Shown here one piece after another: positions 17,137-22,871 of a DNA stretch of 24,719 bases. A model generated the notes under the pieces. It worked only from the letters and a program-made list of their open reading frames with translations. It ran no database searches and was not told the origin of the DNA. Every line of letters starts with the position of its first letter. The first letter of the stretch is position 1. The DNA comes from a virus: positions 1 through 24,719 of the IMG/VR virus record IMGVR_UViG_3300024520_000476; one strand, given 5' to 3'. The translations under genes were made by a program, and so were the position numbers.

Positions 17137-17955
17137 CTAAGTGCCTCCTATTGTTGCACCTTTACACCGTGCGAAGTTTTCGCACCATTTTGTGGAACAC
17201 CACCAACCGTTGTCACCCAGCGGGTATGGACCCGTTTGAGTTTCAAGCAGTTTGCAGAGTGCCAACACCTTCTGACGTAGCCAGTCGTAATGCTCCTGTC
17301 CACGCTCCAAGTCCATACGGCCCACACCTTTGGGATGCATCACCGCGTATGAGAAGTTGGGGATACCCAATGCGTAGCAGTAGGCGATGGATTGAACATC
17401 CCATCGCTCAAACTGCCATTTATCACGGGTGTAATCCCTACCGGGGAACTTCCAATCCCATAACCGGTCTTCTTCAACTAGGTCAATCGTTCCTGTCAAC
17501 CGAACTATTCGTTGATCGTCTTCAATGAGTGGGACATCAAATGTGTGTTCGGTCTGTAACGGCTTGAGCAGGGGAAACACTTCGTTGTACCAGTTGGTGA
17601 CCTTGCTTGCGCCAGCCACACGGGCGCTCTCAGGGTTGTAAGAGTTCCACACCTGAATGCTGTCAACGGTTTGTTCCCACTCGTAATCAAACGCATCCAA
17701 GGCTGCCTGTAGATCCATAGGTGCCTCGGCATGGCCTTCGTTTACGTCTATGAGTGAGTTGCAAACGTCTTCCGCAATCGTATGACATACCGTGCCTAGC
17801 GACGAAGCATCCTTCATGGGTTCGCTTACAAGGCCGAATACGTCATTGCGCCAACGCTCCAGACACATGTCTGAGGTCTTGACGGATGATTGGCGAACCC
17901 ACGTATGGACCCACCTACCATCTGCTGCTTTGTGTAACGGGTACTTCTGTTGCAT
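17137..17955 (-). CDS. PD-(D/E)XK nuclease with Fe-S cysteines (Cas4/AddB-like)
   Basis: This 272-residue exonuclease-type protein belongs to the RecB/Cas4 branch of the PD-(D/E)XK superfamily. H58 lies in the helix GTVCHTIAED. The catalytic core is D158 (GTIDLV) and D167-x-K169 (WDWKF), and the RecB-family QxxxY motif is Q188-Y192. C31 near the N-terminus plus C253, C258 and C264 in a short C-terminal cluster match the 1+3 cysteine layout that holds a 4Fe-4S cluster in Cas4 and AddB. It likely processes DNA ends for recombination or degrades host DNA. The ribosome site GGGAGG is three bases from the ATG. One base separates its stop from the start of the next gene. Confidence 0.88.
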   Translation of the reverse strand: MQQKYPLHKAADGRWVHTWVRQSSVKTSDMCLERWRNDVFGLVSEPMKDASSLGTVCHTIAEDVCNSLIDVNEGHAEAPMDLQAALDAFDYEWEQTVDSIQVWNSYNPESARVAGASKVTNWYNEVFPLLKPLQTEHTFDVPLIEDDQRIVRLTGTIDLVEEDRLWDWKFPGRDYTRDKWQFERWDVQSIAYCYALGIPNFSYAVMHPKGVGRMDLERGQEHYDWLRQKVLALCKLLETQTGPYPLGDNGWWCSTKWCENFARCKGATIGGT

Positions 17956-17980
17956 GATCCTCCCTGCCTGTACTTAGTAT

Positions 17981-18007
17981 CGCTTCTCCCCCTTTAGGGG
18001 AGAAGCG
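17981..18007 (-). terminator. Perfect 11-bp hairpin between genes
   Basis: The arms CGCTTCTCCCC and GGGGAGAAGCG pair perfectly around a 5-nt loop, 18 bases downstream of the 18026 stop. There is no U-tract, so it may stop transcription weakly or protect or process the mRNA upstream of the nuclease gene. Confidence 0.6.
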
Positions 18008-18025
18008 TGTACTGAGTACCTGAGC

Positions 18026-18178
18026 CTAGTCGTCGCTCTCGTCGGATTCCGACACCTGCTCGTTACAGTCGGATGTTTCTTGTGACGGATCCGTGTCTTT
18101 TGTTGCGATCAGGTTACGGAGGCGTAACAGTTCTTCACGAGTGAACGTGGTGTCATACCCCGCTGGCGTCAGACCCAT
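18026..18178 (-). CDS. Small acidic protein
   Basis: This 50-residue protein (MGLTPAGYDTTFTREELLRL...) has a short amphipathic helix and a tail of Ser, Glu and Asp ending ESDESDD. The start ATG lies 26 nt inside the end of the upstream gene, with GGAGG nine bases before it, also inside that gene. Acidic tails of this kind occur in phage inhibitors and DNA mimics, but no family was recognised and the function is unknown. Confidence 0.65.
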   Translation of the reverse strand: MGLTPAGYDTTFTREELLRLRNLIATKDTDPSQETSDCNEQVSESDESDD

Positions 18179-18689
18179 CTTCCCCACCTCCATCTATCAC
18201 CGTCAATACCGGACGTTTCCCTCGCAAGGACGGGTGATTCTGTTTCGGCCACAAGAGGTCTTGCCTGTATGCGATCTCTTCCAGCGCAATCATTCGACGT
18301 TGCACTATGTCTGAGTTGTAAGTTCCACCCCAGTTCTCCCTGCATCGGTTCTCGAAATCGTCGTATGTGATCTCCATAACCGCAAGGTTGAAATAGGCCA
18401 TCAACAGGTCGCGGGGGGTACTCATCCTCCACTCGTACTCATCCCCCCAATCTGGAACACCCTCGTAATGCTCCCGCTTGCCGGTCCAGAAACGACCACG
18501 GTACATCAGGCCGTCCTCAGGACCAGTTTTCACGTACACGCTTTTGTCGCTCTTTCTTGCAAACTCAACAATACGATCTCGCATCTGGATGAGTGAAGCC
18601 TCATCGTGAGAACGCACAGCCACGTAATCTGATCCTTCGGTGGACTTATCTGCGATGGAATAGAAACCGTCTGGGGTGGTTAGCCACAT
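18153..18689 (-). CDS. Conserved actinophage-type protein (MW-TTPDGFYS)
   Basis: This 178-residue protein has an N-terminus MWLTTPDGFYSIADKSTEG followed by VAVRSHDEASLIQMRDRI. It resembles a hypothetical family I know from many actinobacteriophages, in which the first 80 residues form a small alpha/beta fold. No function is known to me. The start is fixed by the SD stem-loop ending one base before ATG 18689; a longer frame to 18794 runs through that leader and is not used. Its 3' end overlaps the small acidic gene. Confidence 0.78.
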   Translation of the reverse strand: MWLTTPDGFYSIADKSTEGSDYVAVRSHDEASLIQMRDRIVEFARKSDKSVYVKTGPEDGLMYRGRFWTGKREHYEGVPDWGDEYEWRMSTPRDLLMAYFNLAVMEITYDDFENRCRENWGGTYNSDIVQRRMIALEEIAYRQDLLWPKQNHPSLRGKRPVLTVIDGGGEDGSDASGV

Positions 18690-18690
18690 G

Positions 18691-18705
18691 TGCACCTCCT
18701 GTGCA
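18691..18705 (-). promoter_or_regulatory. SD stem-loop for gene at 18689
   Basis: The RNA reads TGCAC-AGGAG-GTGCA, with five base pairs and the Shine-Dalgarno in the loop, one base before the ATG. It belongs to the recurrent leader family of this region. Confidence 0.75.
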
Positions 18706-18712
18706 TGGGGGA

Positions 18713-18759
18713 GCGTGTGAGGTGGGGCAACCGGGGGGCTGGTACCCCACCCCACACGC
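18713..18759 (-). terminator. 15-bp hairpin upstream of SD stem-loop
   Basis: Arms 18713-18727 and 18745-18759 pair over 15 bp with one G-U, around a 17-nt loop. It sits just upstream of the leader of the 18689 gene and could end read-through from the DUF932 gene or act as an mRNA 5' element. Confidence 0.6.
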
Positions 18760-18817
18760 GAATGGTTGAGTGTGCGTTGTTGACGCAGACGCACCCCTGC
18801 GTGGCAGCCGGAGGCTG

Positions 18818-18837
18818 GGAGGTTTCAAGAAACCTCC
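18818..18837 (-). terminator. 9-bp hairpin after DUF932 gene
   Basis: GGAGGTTTC and GAAACCTCC pair perfectly with a two-base loop, about 30 nt past the stop at 18866. There is no U-tract, so termination is only inferred. Confidence 0.5.
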
Positions 18838-18865
18838 GACCGCCGGAACTGCCCCATCCTAGATG

Positions 18866-19930
18866 CTAGAACGGTTCCTCTGCACCTACGGTGGTGAGGT
18901 CCATCAGGTACCTCTGTGCCGCATCCGCAATGGGGGTCTTGCCGTCAAGCGCCTTCACAAGCGCCCGCTCTCTGGCTGCCTCCGTACTCTTACCACCCGT
19001 GTTGATCTGATGCTGTTCAGCACCCTGCATGGCGTTGTATGCGCCCCACATGGTCGGGTTGTCCTCAGCCTCGTTACGCCACGCCTTCAGACAGGCACTA
19101 CGCTTAGAGTAAATGGCAGTCTCCGTCTTGTGGTGTGCGTCATCCTTCGGGCGGGGAATCACCGAGTTCAGCATGTCGTGGAACATGCCGTCTGTGAACT
19201 CCTGATCCGAAAGGATCTGAGCCATCAACTTGAGCGTCTGCCCCTGAGCCACCGCCATCTCAATCACATTGGAACGCATCGTGAGCAAGGTGTCGTGGTT
19301 CTTCGTGGCTCGCACACCGATCAACTGACCGGAATGCCCAAGCATGTTCTCGCAGGCTAGGCGCTGGCTAACGGGAATAATCTCCGTCTTCCATGTGCCA
19401 TTCAATGACATACGAGTGTAGATGAACGGCTGGATCATGTCGCCATCACCCAAGTCGTAAGGCTCATCAAGCACCTGCTGGACAACCACTCGTTCACCGT
19501 TCCCATACACGGTCACGCTGTCACATGACTTCGGGAACATGTCTTCAAGGGTCTGAAACACATGCTTGTAGCCTTCACGCTCCGGGTAACGACCGGACAT
19601 GTTGCCAACCACCTGATGCGTGTCTTCACGCAGCAGGTACTGGTCGGCAGGGTGACCCCTGTAGATGCCCTTAGAGTAAACGGGAACAATCTGCTCTCCC
19701 GTCACGGGGTGAATGTACCCAGATGGAACGTACAGGACATCGAAGTCAGCGTTCGCCACATCAGCGCAACCTTGCACCGTCCACGGTTCAAACTGACCTG
19801 TTGCCTGCGGAGGTAGATCCTCCACAACCTCACCATCGCTGGTGGGGATGTTCTCAATCTGGTTACGCAACTGAGTTATCCAGTTGTGGTCACCTGCATC
19901 CGTATTGTCGGTGATGTTTCTGCCTGTCAT
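18866..19930 (-). CDS. DUF932-like phage/plasmid protein
   Basis: This 354-residue protein resembles the DUF932 family (TIGR03299-like) that is frequent in phages and plasmids. I see the typical order of an N-terminal strand region (FDVLYVPSGYIHPVTGEQIVPVYSKG), the YLLREDTHQVVGNMSG segment, strands with VTVYGNGERVVVQQVL, then the helical part with ISQRLACENMLG-like VSQRLACENMLGHSG and an arginine-rich follow-up. The molecular function of the family is not established. Start ATG 19930 is set by the SD stem-loop that covers it; the in-frame GTG two codons earlier lies inside that stem. The protein ends AEEPF, similar to the EPPF tip of actinobacterial SSB. Confidence 0.82.
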   Translation of the reverse strand: MTGRNITDNTDAGDHNWITQLRNQIENIPTSDGEVVEDLPPQATGQFEPWTVQGCADVANADFDVLYVPSGYIHPVTGEQIVPVYSKGIYRGHPADQYLLREDTHQVVGNMSGRYPEREGYKHVFQTLEDMFPKSCDSVTVYGNGERVVVQQVLDEPYDLGDGDMIQPFIYTRMSLNGTWKTEIIPVSQRLACENMLGHSGQLIGVRATKNHDTLLTMRSNVIEMAVAQGQTLKLMAQILSDQEFTDGMFHDMLNSVIPRPKDDAHHKTETAIYSKRSACLKAWRNEAEDNPTMWGAYNAMQGAEQHQINTGGKSTEAARERALVKALDGKTPIADAAQRYLMDLTTVGAEEPF

Positions 19931-19949
19931 AAGCACCTCCTGCGCTTAT
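19929..19949 (-). promoter_or_regulatory. SD stem-loop for DUF932 gene
   Basis: The RNA forms ATAAGCGC-AGGAG-GTGCTTAT, eight base pairs with one G-U, and the SD in the loop. The last two bases of the stem are the AU of the start codon, and the stem abuts the stop of the upstream gene at 19950. Confidence 0.75.
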
Positions 19950-20156
19950 CTAACCCTTACGGAGTTTCCGCAAGGAGTTCAAGTAATCCTTGTACCAGTT
20001 GGCTGCCCGGCGTGCTCGCACACGCCGGGCAACCTCCATTGCGACAGCCGCTAACACCATTCCCGCAAAGAAGACCACCATCTCCAACCCGAAGTCGTTG
20101 ATGTGGAGGGCGTCCATATGCGGACAAGGTGTCATGGCTGTGCAAGACTCATCCAT
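19950..20156 (-). CDS. Small single-pass membrane protein
   Basis: This 68-residue protein has one transmembrane helix (about 24-43, LEMVVFFAGMVLAAVAMEVA) followed by a strongly basic cytoplasmic tail (RRVRARRAANWYKDY...RKLRKG). The N-terminal 20 residues contain Cys and His (DESCTAMTPCPHMD). The positive-inside rule places the tail in the cytoplasm. The start is one base after the upstream stop (TGACATG), so translation is coupled. The function is unknown; an early membrane-associated host-takeover protein is one possibility. Confidence 0.7.
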   Translation of the reverse strand: MDESCTAMTPCPHMDALHINDFGLEMVVFFAGMVLAAVAMEVARRVRARRAANWYKDYLNSLRKLRKG

Positions 20157-20157
20157 G

Positions 20158-20652
20158 TCAGACCACGGAATCCGGGGTTACTGACGCTGCACGCTCACCC
20201 ATGTCGGTGATTGCCGCCAACAGGGTCTTGACCTGACGCTCTAGTGTGTTGATGCGACGCTGTACGTCCAGATCCTGATCTATGCGGGCCTGATCGACAC
20301 GCTCATCGACCGCGGATTGAGTCCACCCTTCGACGCTCATAACCGCCTCAATCGCCTTCCGTGCGCTTCTACCTAGATCACACAACGTGTCACCATTACG
20401 GATACGTGTGGAGAACTGGTCCAACAGGCTCTCTAGGTGTTCGTCACCATCAGACCAGTCGATATTGCCGCCGTGATCTGAGATCGCATCCTCTACGTAG
20501 TTCTCAACTTCACCAGACACGGAGTCCCAAGGCTCGTATGATTCCAGTTGGGACTGGATCTCACGCTCAACCCTGTCCTCTATGGCATCCCATACAGCGT
20601 CATCGTCAAACTCAACGTCTACGTTTGTGTTTATTTCAACTTCGGTATTCAT
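20158..20652 (-). CDS. Acidic coiled-coil early protein
   Basis: This is a 164-residue very acidic protein (MNTEVEINTNVDVEFDDDAVWD...). Residues 15-90 are helical and Asp/Glu-rich. Residues about 120-155 (VDQARIDQDLDVQRRINTLERQVKTLLAAI) make a clear coiled coil that would oligomerise it. No family was recognised. ATG 20652 follows an SD stem-loop. The longer frame to 20697 would read through that leader. Confidence 0.75.
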   Translation of the reverse strand: MNTEVEINTNVDVEFDDDAVWDAIEDRVEREIQSQLESYEPWDSVSGEVENYVEDAISDHGGNIDWSDGDEHLESLLDQFSTRIRNGDTLCDLGRSARKAIEAVMSVEGWTQSAVDERVDQARIDQDLDVQRRINTLERQVKTLLAAITDMGERAASVTPDSVV

Positions 20653-20655
20653 ATG

Positions 20656-20670
20656 TGCACCTCCCGTGCA
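20656..20670 (-). promoter_or_regulatory. SD stem-loop for gene at 20652
   Basis: TGCAC-GGGAG-GTGCA has five perfect pairs with the SD in the loop, three bases before the ATG. It is the same sequence as the leader at 21447. Confidence 0.75.
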
Positions 20671-20694
20671 TTGGTTTGGAAATGGTGAAGCCAC

Positions 20695-20743
20695 CACCCC
20701 CTCTTTCTGAACTTCACTTCGTTCAGTTCAGAAAGAGGGGGTG
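20695..20743 (-). terminator. 18-bp perfect hairpin
   Basis: Arms 20695-20712 and 20726-20743 are perfect complements (CACCCCCTCTTTCTGAAC against its reverse complement), with a 13-nt loop containing TTCACTTCG. It lies between the stop at 20752 and the SD stem-loop of the next gene. Confidence 0.7.
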
Positions 20744-20769
20744 TTGCAGCCTCATGCGTGATCGTCCGG
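20743..20769 (-). repeat. 27-bp repeat, copy 1
   Basis: It is identical to 20927-20953 except for one base. It spans the last codons, stop and trailer of the gene ending at 20752. Confidence 0.8.
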
Positions 20770-20922
20770 CCACATTTGGCCGATCTTCTCTGCCAGACTG
20801 CGGAGCGTGTCATCGTCAATGACGAGGCTGTTCCTCAGCAACGCAATCGCCTTGCCTAAGTCTCGCTTCGTGTACTGCACGACCTCAAGCGGGTCGTACA
20901 CCACTTGATCTAGGTGGCTCAT
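20752..20922 (-). CDS. Small protein, unknown (56 aa)
   Basis: This 56-residue protein (MSHLDQVVYDPLEVVQYTKRDLG...) is probably helical and ends MWPDDHA. I set the start at ATG 20922, 13 bases after the upstream stop. A longer frame to 20979 would overlap the neighbour without a better ribosome site. The last codons and following bases form a 27-bp repeat with the 3' end of the upstream gene. The function is unknown. Confidence 0.6.
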   Translation of the reverse strand: MSHLDQVVYDPLEVVQYTKRDLGKAIALLRNSLVIDDDTLRSLAEKIGQMWPDDHA

Positions 20923-20926
20923 TGGG

Positions 20927-20953
20927 GTTGCAGCCTCATGCGTGATTGTCCGG
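20927..20953 (-). repeat. 27-bp repeat, copy 2
   Basis: This is the second copy, spanning the last codons and stop of the gene ending at 20936 and reaching to within five bases of the next start. Both genes therefore end P-D-(D/N)-H-A. Confidence 0.8.
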
Positions 20954-21115
20954 TAGATTCGGCTCGTGTGCATGGGCAACTATGTCGTAGCAACCGACCC
21001 GTGCCCAGTCGTCCACAGCGTCGTCATCTTTGGCATCGGCTATCTCTACAAGCCTCTGAACCAACGCAAAATACATGGCTTCGTAATCAACCACGATCTT
21101 TCGGATGTCAGTCAT
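20936..21115 (-). CDS. Small protein, unknown (59 aa)
   Basis: This 59-residue acidic, helical protein (MTDIRKIVVDYEAMYFALVQRLVEIADAK...) starts within the last codons of the upstream gene (8-nt overlap), at a 12-bp palindrome TTGGGATCCCAA. There is no good Shine-Dalgarno, so expression probably depends on coupling to the upstream gene. No family was recognised. The tail PDNHA matches that of the next gene because of the shared 27-bp repeat. Confidence 0.62.
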   Translation of the reverse strand: MTDIRKIVVDYEAMYFALVQRLVEIADAKDDDAVDDWARVGCYDIVAHAHEPNLPDNHA

Positions 21116-21443
21116 TGGGATCCCAAGCCTGCAACTTGTTCAGGTCGTCACCCTCAATCGCAAAGGCATACTCCTGTGAAGGAGTCCATTCCTCGTCCAT
21201 CTCAGACGGATCCCAGATGAACTCGCACTCCACCGACAAGTAACTACCGAAGTCGTGAGGGTTCGACTTGATGTACAAGCGTGCACCCTGCGGCTCCGCC
21301 CCGTAGTGCTTGCGAATCTGTTCGATAAACCGCCGACACTCCTTGCCTGCATTCACCCGGTACATGTCTGAACCAACTTGTGCACAAGTCTCATCCCAAG
21401 GGGACTCACCTATGTACAAGGAATCTTTGATTAGTGTTGCCAT
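21108..21443 (-). CDS. Conserved phage hypothetical (HDFGSY motif)
   Basis: This 111-residue protein has a central segment AEPQGARLYIKSNPHDFGSYLSVECEF that I have seen in small hypothetical proteins of many phages and in environmental phage genomes. It alternates strands and helices and likely folds as a small alpha/beta domain. No activity is known. ATG 21443 follows an SD stem-loop and a (TC)n/(GA)n hairpin. The 3' end overlaps the next start by 8 nt. Confidence 0.75.
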   Translation of the reverse strand: MATLIKDSLYIGESPWDETCAQVGSDMYRVNAGKECRRFIEQIRKHYGAEPQGARLYIKSNPHDFGSYLSVECEFIWDPSEMDEEWTPSQEYAFAIEGDDLNKLQAWDPND

Positions 21444-21446
21444 ATC

Positions 21447-21461
21447 TGCACCTCCCGTGCA
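21447..21461 (-). promoter_or_regulatory. SD stem-loop for gene at 21443
   Basis: TGCAC-GGGAG-GTGCA ends three bases before the ATG. It is preceded by AACCA, as at 20670. Confidence 0.75.
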
Positions 21462-21483
21462 TTGGTTTCTGGTTTCATTGCCA

Positions 21484-21524
21484 CATCATCTCTCTCTCTC
21501 AAAAAGAGAGAGAGAGAGATGATG
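21484..21524 (-). terminator. 17-bp (TC)n/(GA)n hairpin
   Basis: Arms 21484-21500 and 21508-21524 are perfect complements, mostly TC and GA dinucleotides capped by CATCA/TGATG, around an A-rich 7-nt loop on the plus strand (U-rich in the RNA). It lies between the stop at 21541 and the SD stem-loop. Confidence 0.7.
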
Positions 21525-21540
21525 GATCTCTTGCGTGCTG

Positions 21541-21762
21541 CTAATGCTTAGCCACCGCTCGCCCATCAGGCCACACGCTGTCAACAGGCCATTGAACCTG
21601 CGGTTCCGTGTGCCCCTTGAAGTATTCGTTCACCCCTTCAGCGTTACCGCACGGTGAACACACATACACGGGTACATCATTCTCGCCCCGTGTCGTTCTA
21701 CTCAATGCGTTCAGAACCTGCTCTTCGGCAAGTTCTTCGCCTTCACACCTAGGACAAAGCAT
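21541..21762 (-). CDS. Zinc-ribbon protein
   Basis: This 73-residue protein has two CxxC knuckles, C3/C6 and C35/C38 (MLCPRCEG and YVCSPCGN), which should bind one zinc ion. A helix EEQVLNALSRTTRG lies between them. Small zinc-ribbon proteins with this helix are common among actinophage early genes. DNA or protein binding is likely but the partner is unknown. The start shares a base with the upstream stop (TGATG). Confidence 0.78.
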   Translation of the reverse strand: MLCPRCEGEELAEEQVLNALSRTTRGENDVPVYVCSPCGNAEGVNEYFKGHTEPQVQWPVDSVWPDGRAVAKH

Positions 21763-22016
21763 CAGGCATCCACCTCTTCGTCGGCACCGATGTAGATATC
21801 CCAGCAGGGCGGGCACAAGTAATACGAGATTCCACTCCTACGGTTGTACGGCGGGTTGGCACTAATGAGAATGTCCCGATCCGCAGGCGTAAGGTTCGGA
21901 AACATGTTCTGCACCAGTCCCTCACGCATCAGATACCTGTCATGCACCGAACTGTCAACGCTCACATCCCTGTCGCATGAGCATTGCTGACACGTTGCTT
22001 CTACTATTCTGTTCAT
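21762..22016 (-). CDS. Cys-rich zinc-binding protein
   Basis: This 84-residue protein has C9, C12, C14 near the N-terminus and C68/C71 (LCPPCWD) near the C-terminus, around a helical centre FPNLTPADRDILISANPPY. The PxLTxxDRxxLIS-CxxCWD order resembles a small zinc-binding family in actinophages. It is coupled to both neighbours by ATGA and TGATG overlaps, so the zinc proteins form one operon. The start lies in a hairpin with arms GTTC-ATCC and GGAT-GAAC that also enclose GAGAAGG. Confidence 0.76.
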   Translation of the reverse strand: MNRIVEATCQQCSCDRDVSVDSSVHDRYLMREGLVQNMFPNLTPADRDILISANPPYNRRSGISYYLCPPCWDIYIGADEEVDA

Positions 22017-22195
22017 CCTTGCACCTTCTCTCGGATGTGAACATCACATTCCCCATGCTCGGGGATGTCACCGGCCTCGTTCAACACGCTTAGCGCACGC
22101 TCAATGGCGCCTGCTTCGGTTGCGGCCTCAACCTCAAGCGTGTAGGTAGGCATGAGGATAGAAACCTCAACCTCCCATATGCCTGTATTGCTCAT
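22013..22195 (-). CDS. Small protein, unknown (60 aa)
   Basis: This 60-residue protein (MSNTGIWEVEVSILMPTYTLEVEAATEAGAIERAL...) has a beta-beta-alpha look: strands WEVEVSILM and YTLEVEAA, then an Ala-rich helix. The start ATG 22195 is preceded by GGGAGG. A longer frame to 22270 would re-read the neighbouring gene. No family was recognised. Confidence 0.7.
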   Translation of the reverse strand: MSNTGIWEVEVSILMPTYTLEVEAATEAGAIERALSVLNEAGDIPEHGECDVHIREKVQG

Positions 22196-22209
22196 TACAT
22201 ACCTCCCTA

Positions 22210-22344
22210 TTAGACTGTTGCTGGCCGGGTTGGCTCGCAGAGCATCCCGAACCATGTGTTCAGACAACACGAACAGGTCCGGTCAGGTTTGTCGTCCCAA
22301 CAGGTGTCGTGTCCGTCCACCATGCACTTCTCGCACTTGTCCAT
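22210..22344 (-). CDS. 44-residue cysteine-rich protein
   Basis: This tiny protein starts MDKCEKCMVDGHDTCW and has seven cysteines in 44 residues (C4, C7, C15, C24, C26, C27, C36) plus H12, enough for one or two zinc sites. The start is set by the SD stem-loop CATAC-AGGGAG-GTATG upstream of ATG 22344. The frame upstream runs into the tRNA-like RNA and is not coding. The spacing of 11 from SD to ATG is longer than usual, so a GTG two codons earlier is a possible alternative. Confidence 0.65.
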   Translation of the reverse strand: MDKCEKCMVDGHDTCWDDKPDRTCSCCLNTWFGMLCEPTRPATV

Positions 22345-22351
22345 CAGATCA

Positions 22352-22367
22352 CATACCTCCCTGTATG
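22352..22367 (-). promoter_or_regulatory. SD stem-loop for gene at 22344
   Basis: CATAC-AGGGAG-GTATG has five pairs whose sequence differs entirely from TGCAC/GTGCA while the SD stays in the loop. Confidence 0.7.
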
Positions 22368-22388
22368 CGGCTACTTGCTTTCCTTGCG

Positions 22389-22468
22389 TGGAGGTGCGGG
22401 GAATCGAACCCCGGTACTCATGCGTTCCCACATGGGGCTTTCACATGAGGCGAAACCATTTCACCCCC
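22389..22468 (-). ncRNA. tmRNA-type tRNA-like domain without mRNA part
   Basis: This 80-nt element reads 5' to 3' as follows. The acceptor strand GGGGGTG (22462-22468) pairs with CACCTCC (22390-22396). AAATGGTTTCGC replaces a normal D-arm, as in tmRNA (GGTTTCG). An 8-bp stem CTCATGTG/CGCATGAG (22442-22449 with 22417-22424) stands where tmRNA has P2. A 17-nt cap contains CCC-ACAT-GGG in plus-strand terms. The T-arm is CGGGG-TTCGATT-CCCCG (22397-22413), and the discriminator is A22389. No CCA is encoded. A full tmRNA has about 250 or more nt inside P2, with the tag frame and pseudoknots; here all of that is missing. It may be a tRNA mimic, a decayed tmRNA or the 3' domain of a larger RNA. Confidence 0.7.
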
Positions 22469-22830
22469 TTGCGACCGTTTGCAGCGCCCCGGTGGAACCT
22501 AATCTCCTCTGACGCCGCTTCTTATGTCAACTACGTTGACGAACAGGGGAACGGTCACTCCCCGCAGCGGTCAGGTCGCCACCCTATTATGTAGGGGACT
22601 TACACAGGCTTAGACCCACTATCCGCTTGCGAGTGATAGGTGAATCTAATCTGGTTGTAGCCAGACCCCATGCGTCTACAACCGCACGGAACCTGATGCC
22701 CACGTACCCCGGAGGGGTACCGCTTGCAGCCTGAGAGCCTATTTATGCACGCTGCAACGTGCTGCATGGGTGCCCCCGCCTCCCCTTGAGGCAGAGACAC
22801 CCACACATGGTGCCATGACAACACCGCCAA
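22469..22830 (-). ncRNA. Highly structured gene-free region, putative RNA
   Basis: This stretch holds no supported protein gene. By eye the minus-strand transcript forms many stems. In plus-strand coordinates they are 22767-22803 (14 bp in three blocks), 22747-22751/22758-22762, 22704-22710/22714-22720 (7 bp), 22653-22660/22676-22683 (8 bp), 22610-22623/22635-22649 (about 14 bp), 22582-22586/22592-22596, 22546-22550/22559-22563, and 22526-22531/22535-22540. The last two lie side by side inside 22509-22513/22570-22574, a three-way junction. It leads straight into the tRNA-like domain. It could be one large RNA with the 22389-22468 element at its 3' end. No match to RNase P RNA or to a tmRNA tag frame was seen. 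Confidence 0.5.
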
Positions 22831-22831
22831 A

Positions 22832-22858
22832 CGCCCCACCCAATGCACGGGCGGGGCG
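22832..22858 (-). terminator. 10-bp GC hairpin
   Basis: Arms CGCCCCACCC (22832-22841) and GGGCGGGGCG (22849-22858) pair with one G-U, 13 bases past the stop at 22872. It is a likely boundary between that mRNA and the structured RNA region. Confidence 0.6.
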
Positions 22859-22871
22859 CAAGGCGCTACGG

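Noticed and set aside
13441-18314. Plus-strand frames across the replication cluster
   Set aside because: They mirror genes with clear catalytic motifs on the minus strand; their products are Arg/Ser/Pro-rich shadows without motifs.
22389-22468. An ordinary tRNA gene
   Set aside because: No 7-nt anticodon loop on a 5-bp stem can be formed, and no D-stem with a GG-containing loop exists. The only good middle stem is 8 bp with a 17-nt cap, which fits the tmRNA tRNA-like domain better.
22389-22468. Phage attachment site in a tRNA-like gene
   Set aside because: Integrating phages carry only the 3' part of the host gene; here both acceptor strands are present and no integrase is visible in the window.
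22389-22860. A complete or circularly permuted tmRNA gene
   Set aside because: The acceptor strands are in normal order with only the short cap between them, and I found no tag frame ending in Ala-Ala upstream. A permuted gene would have the 3' piece first.
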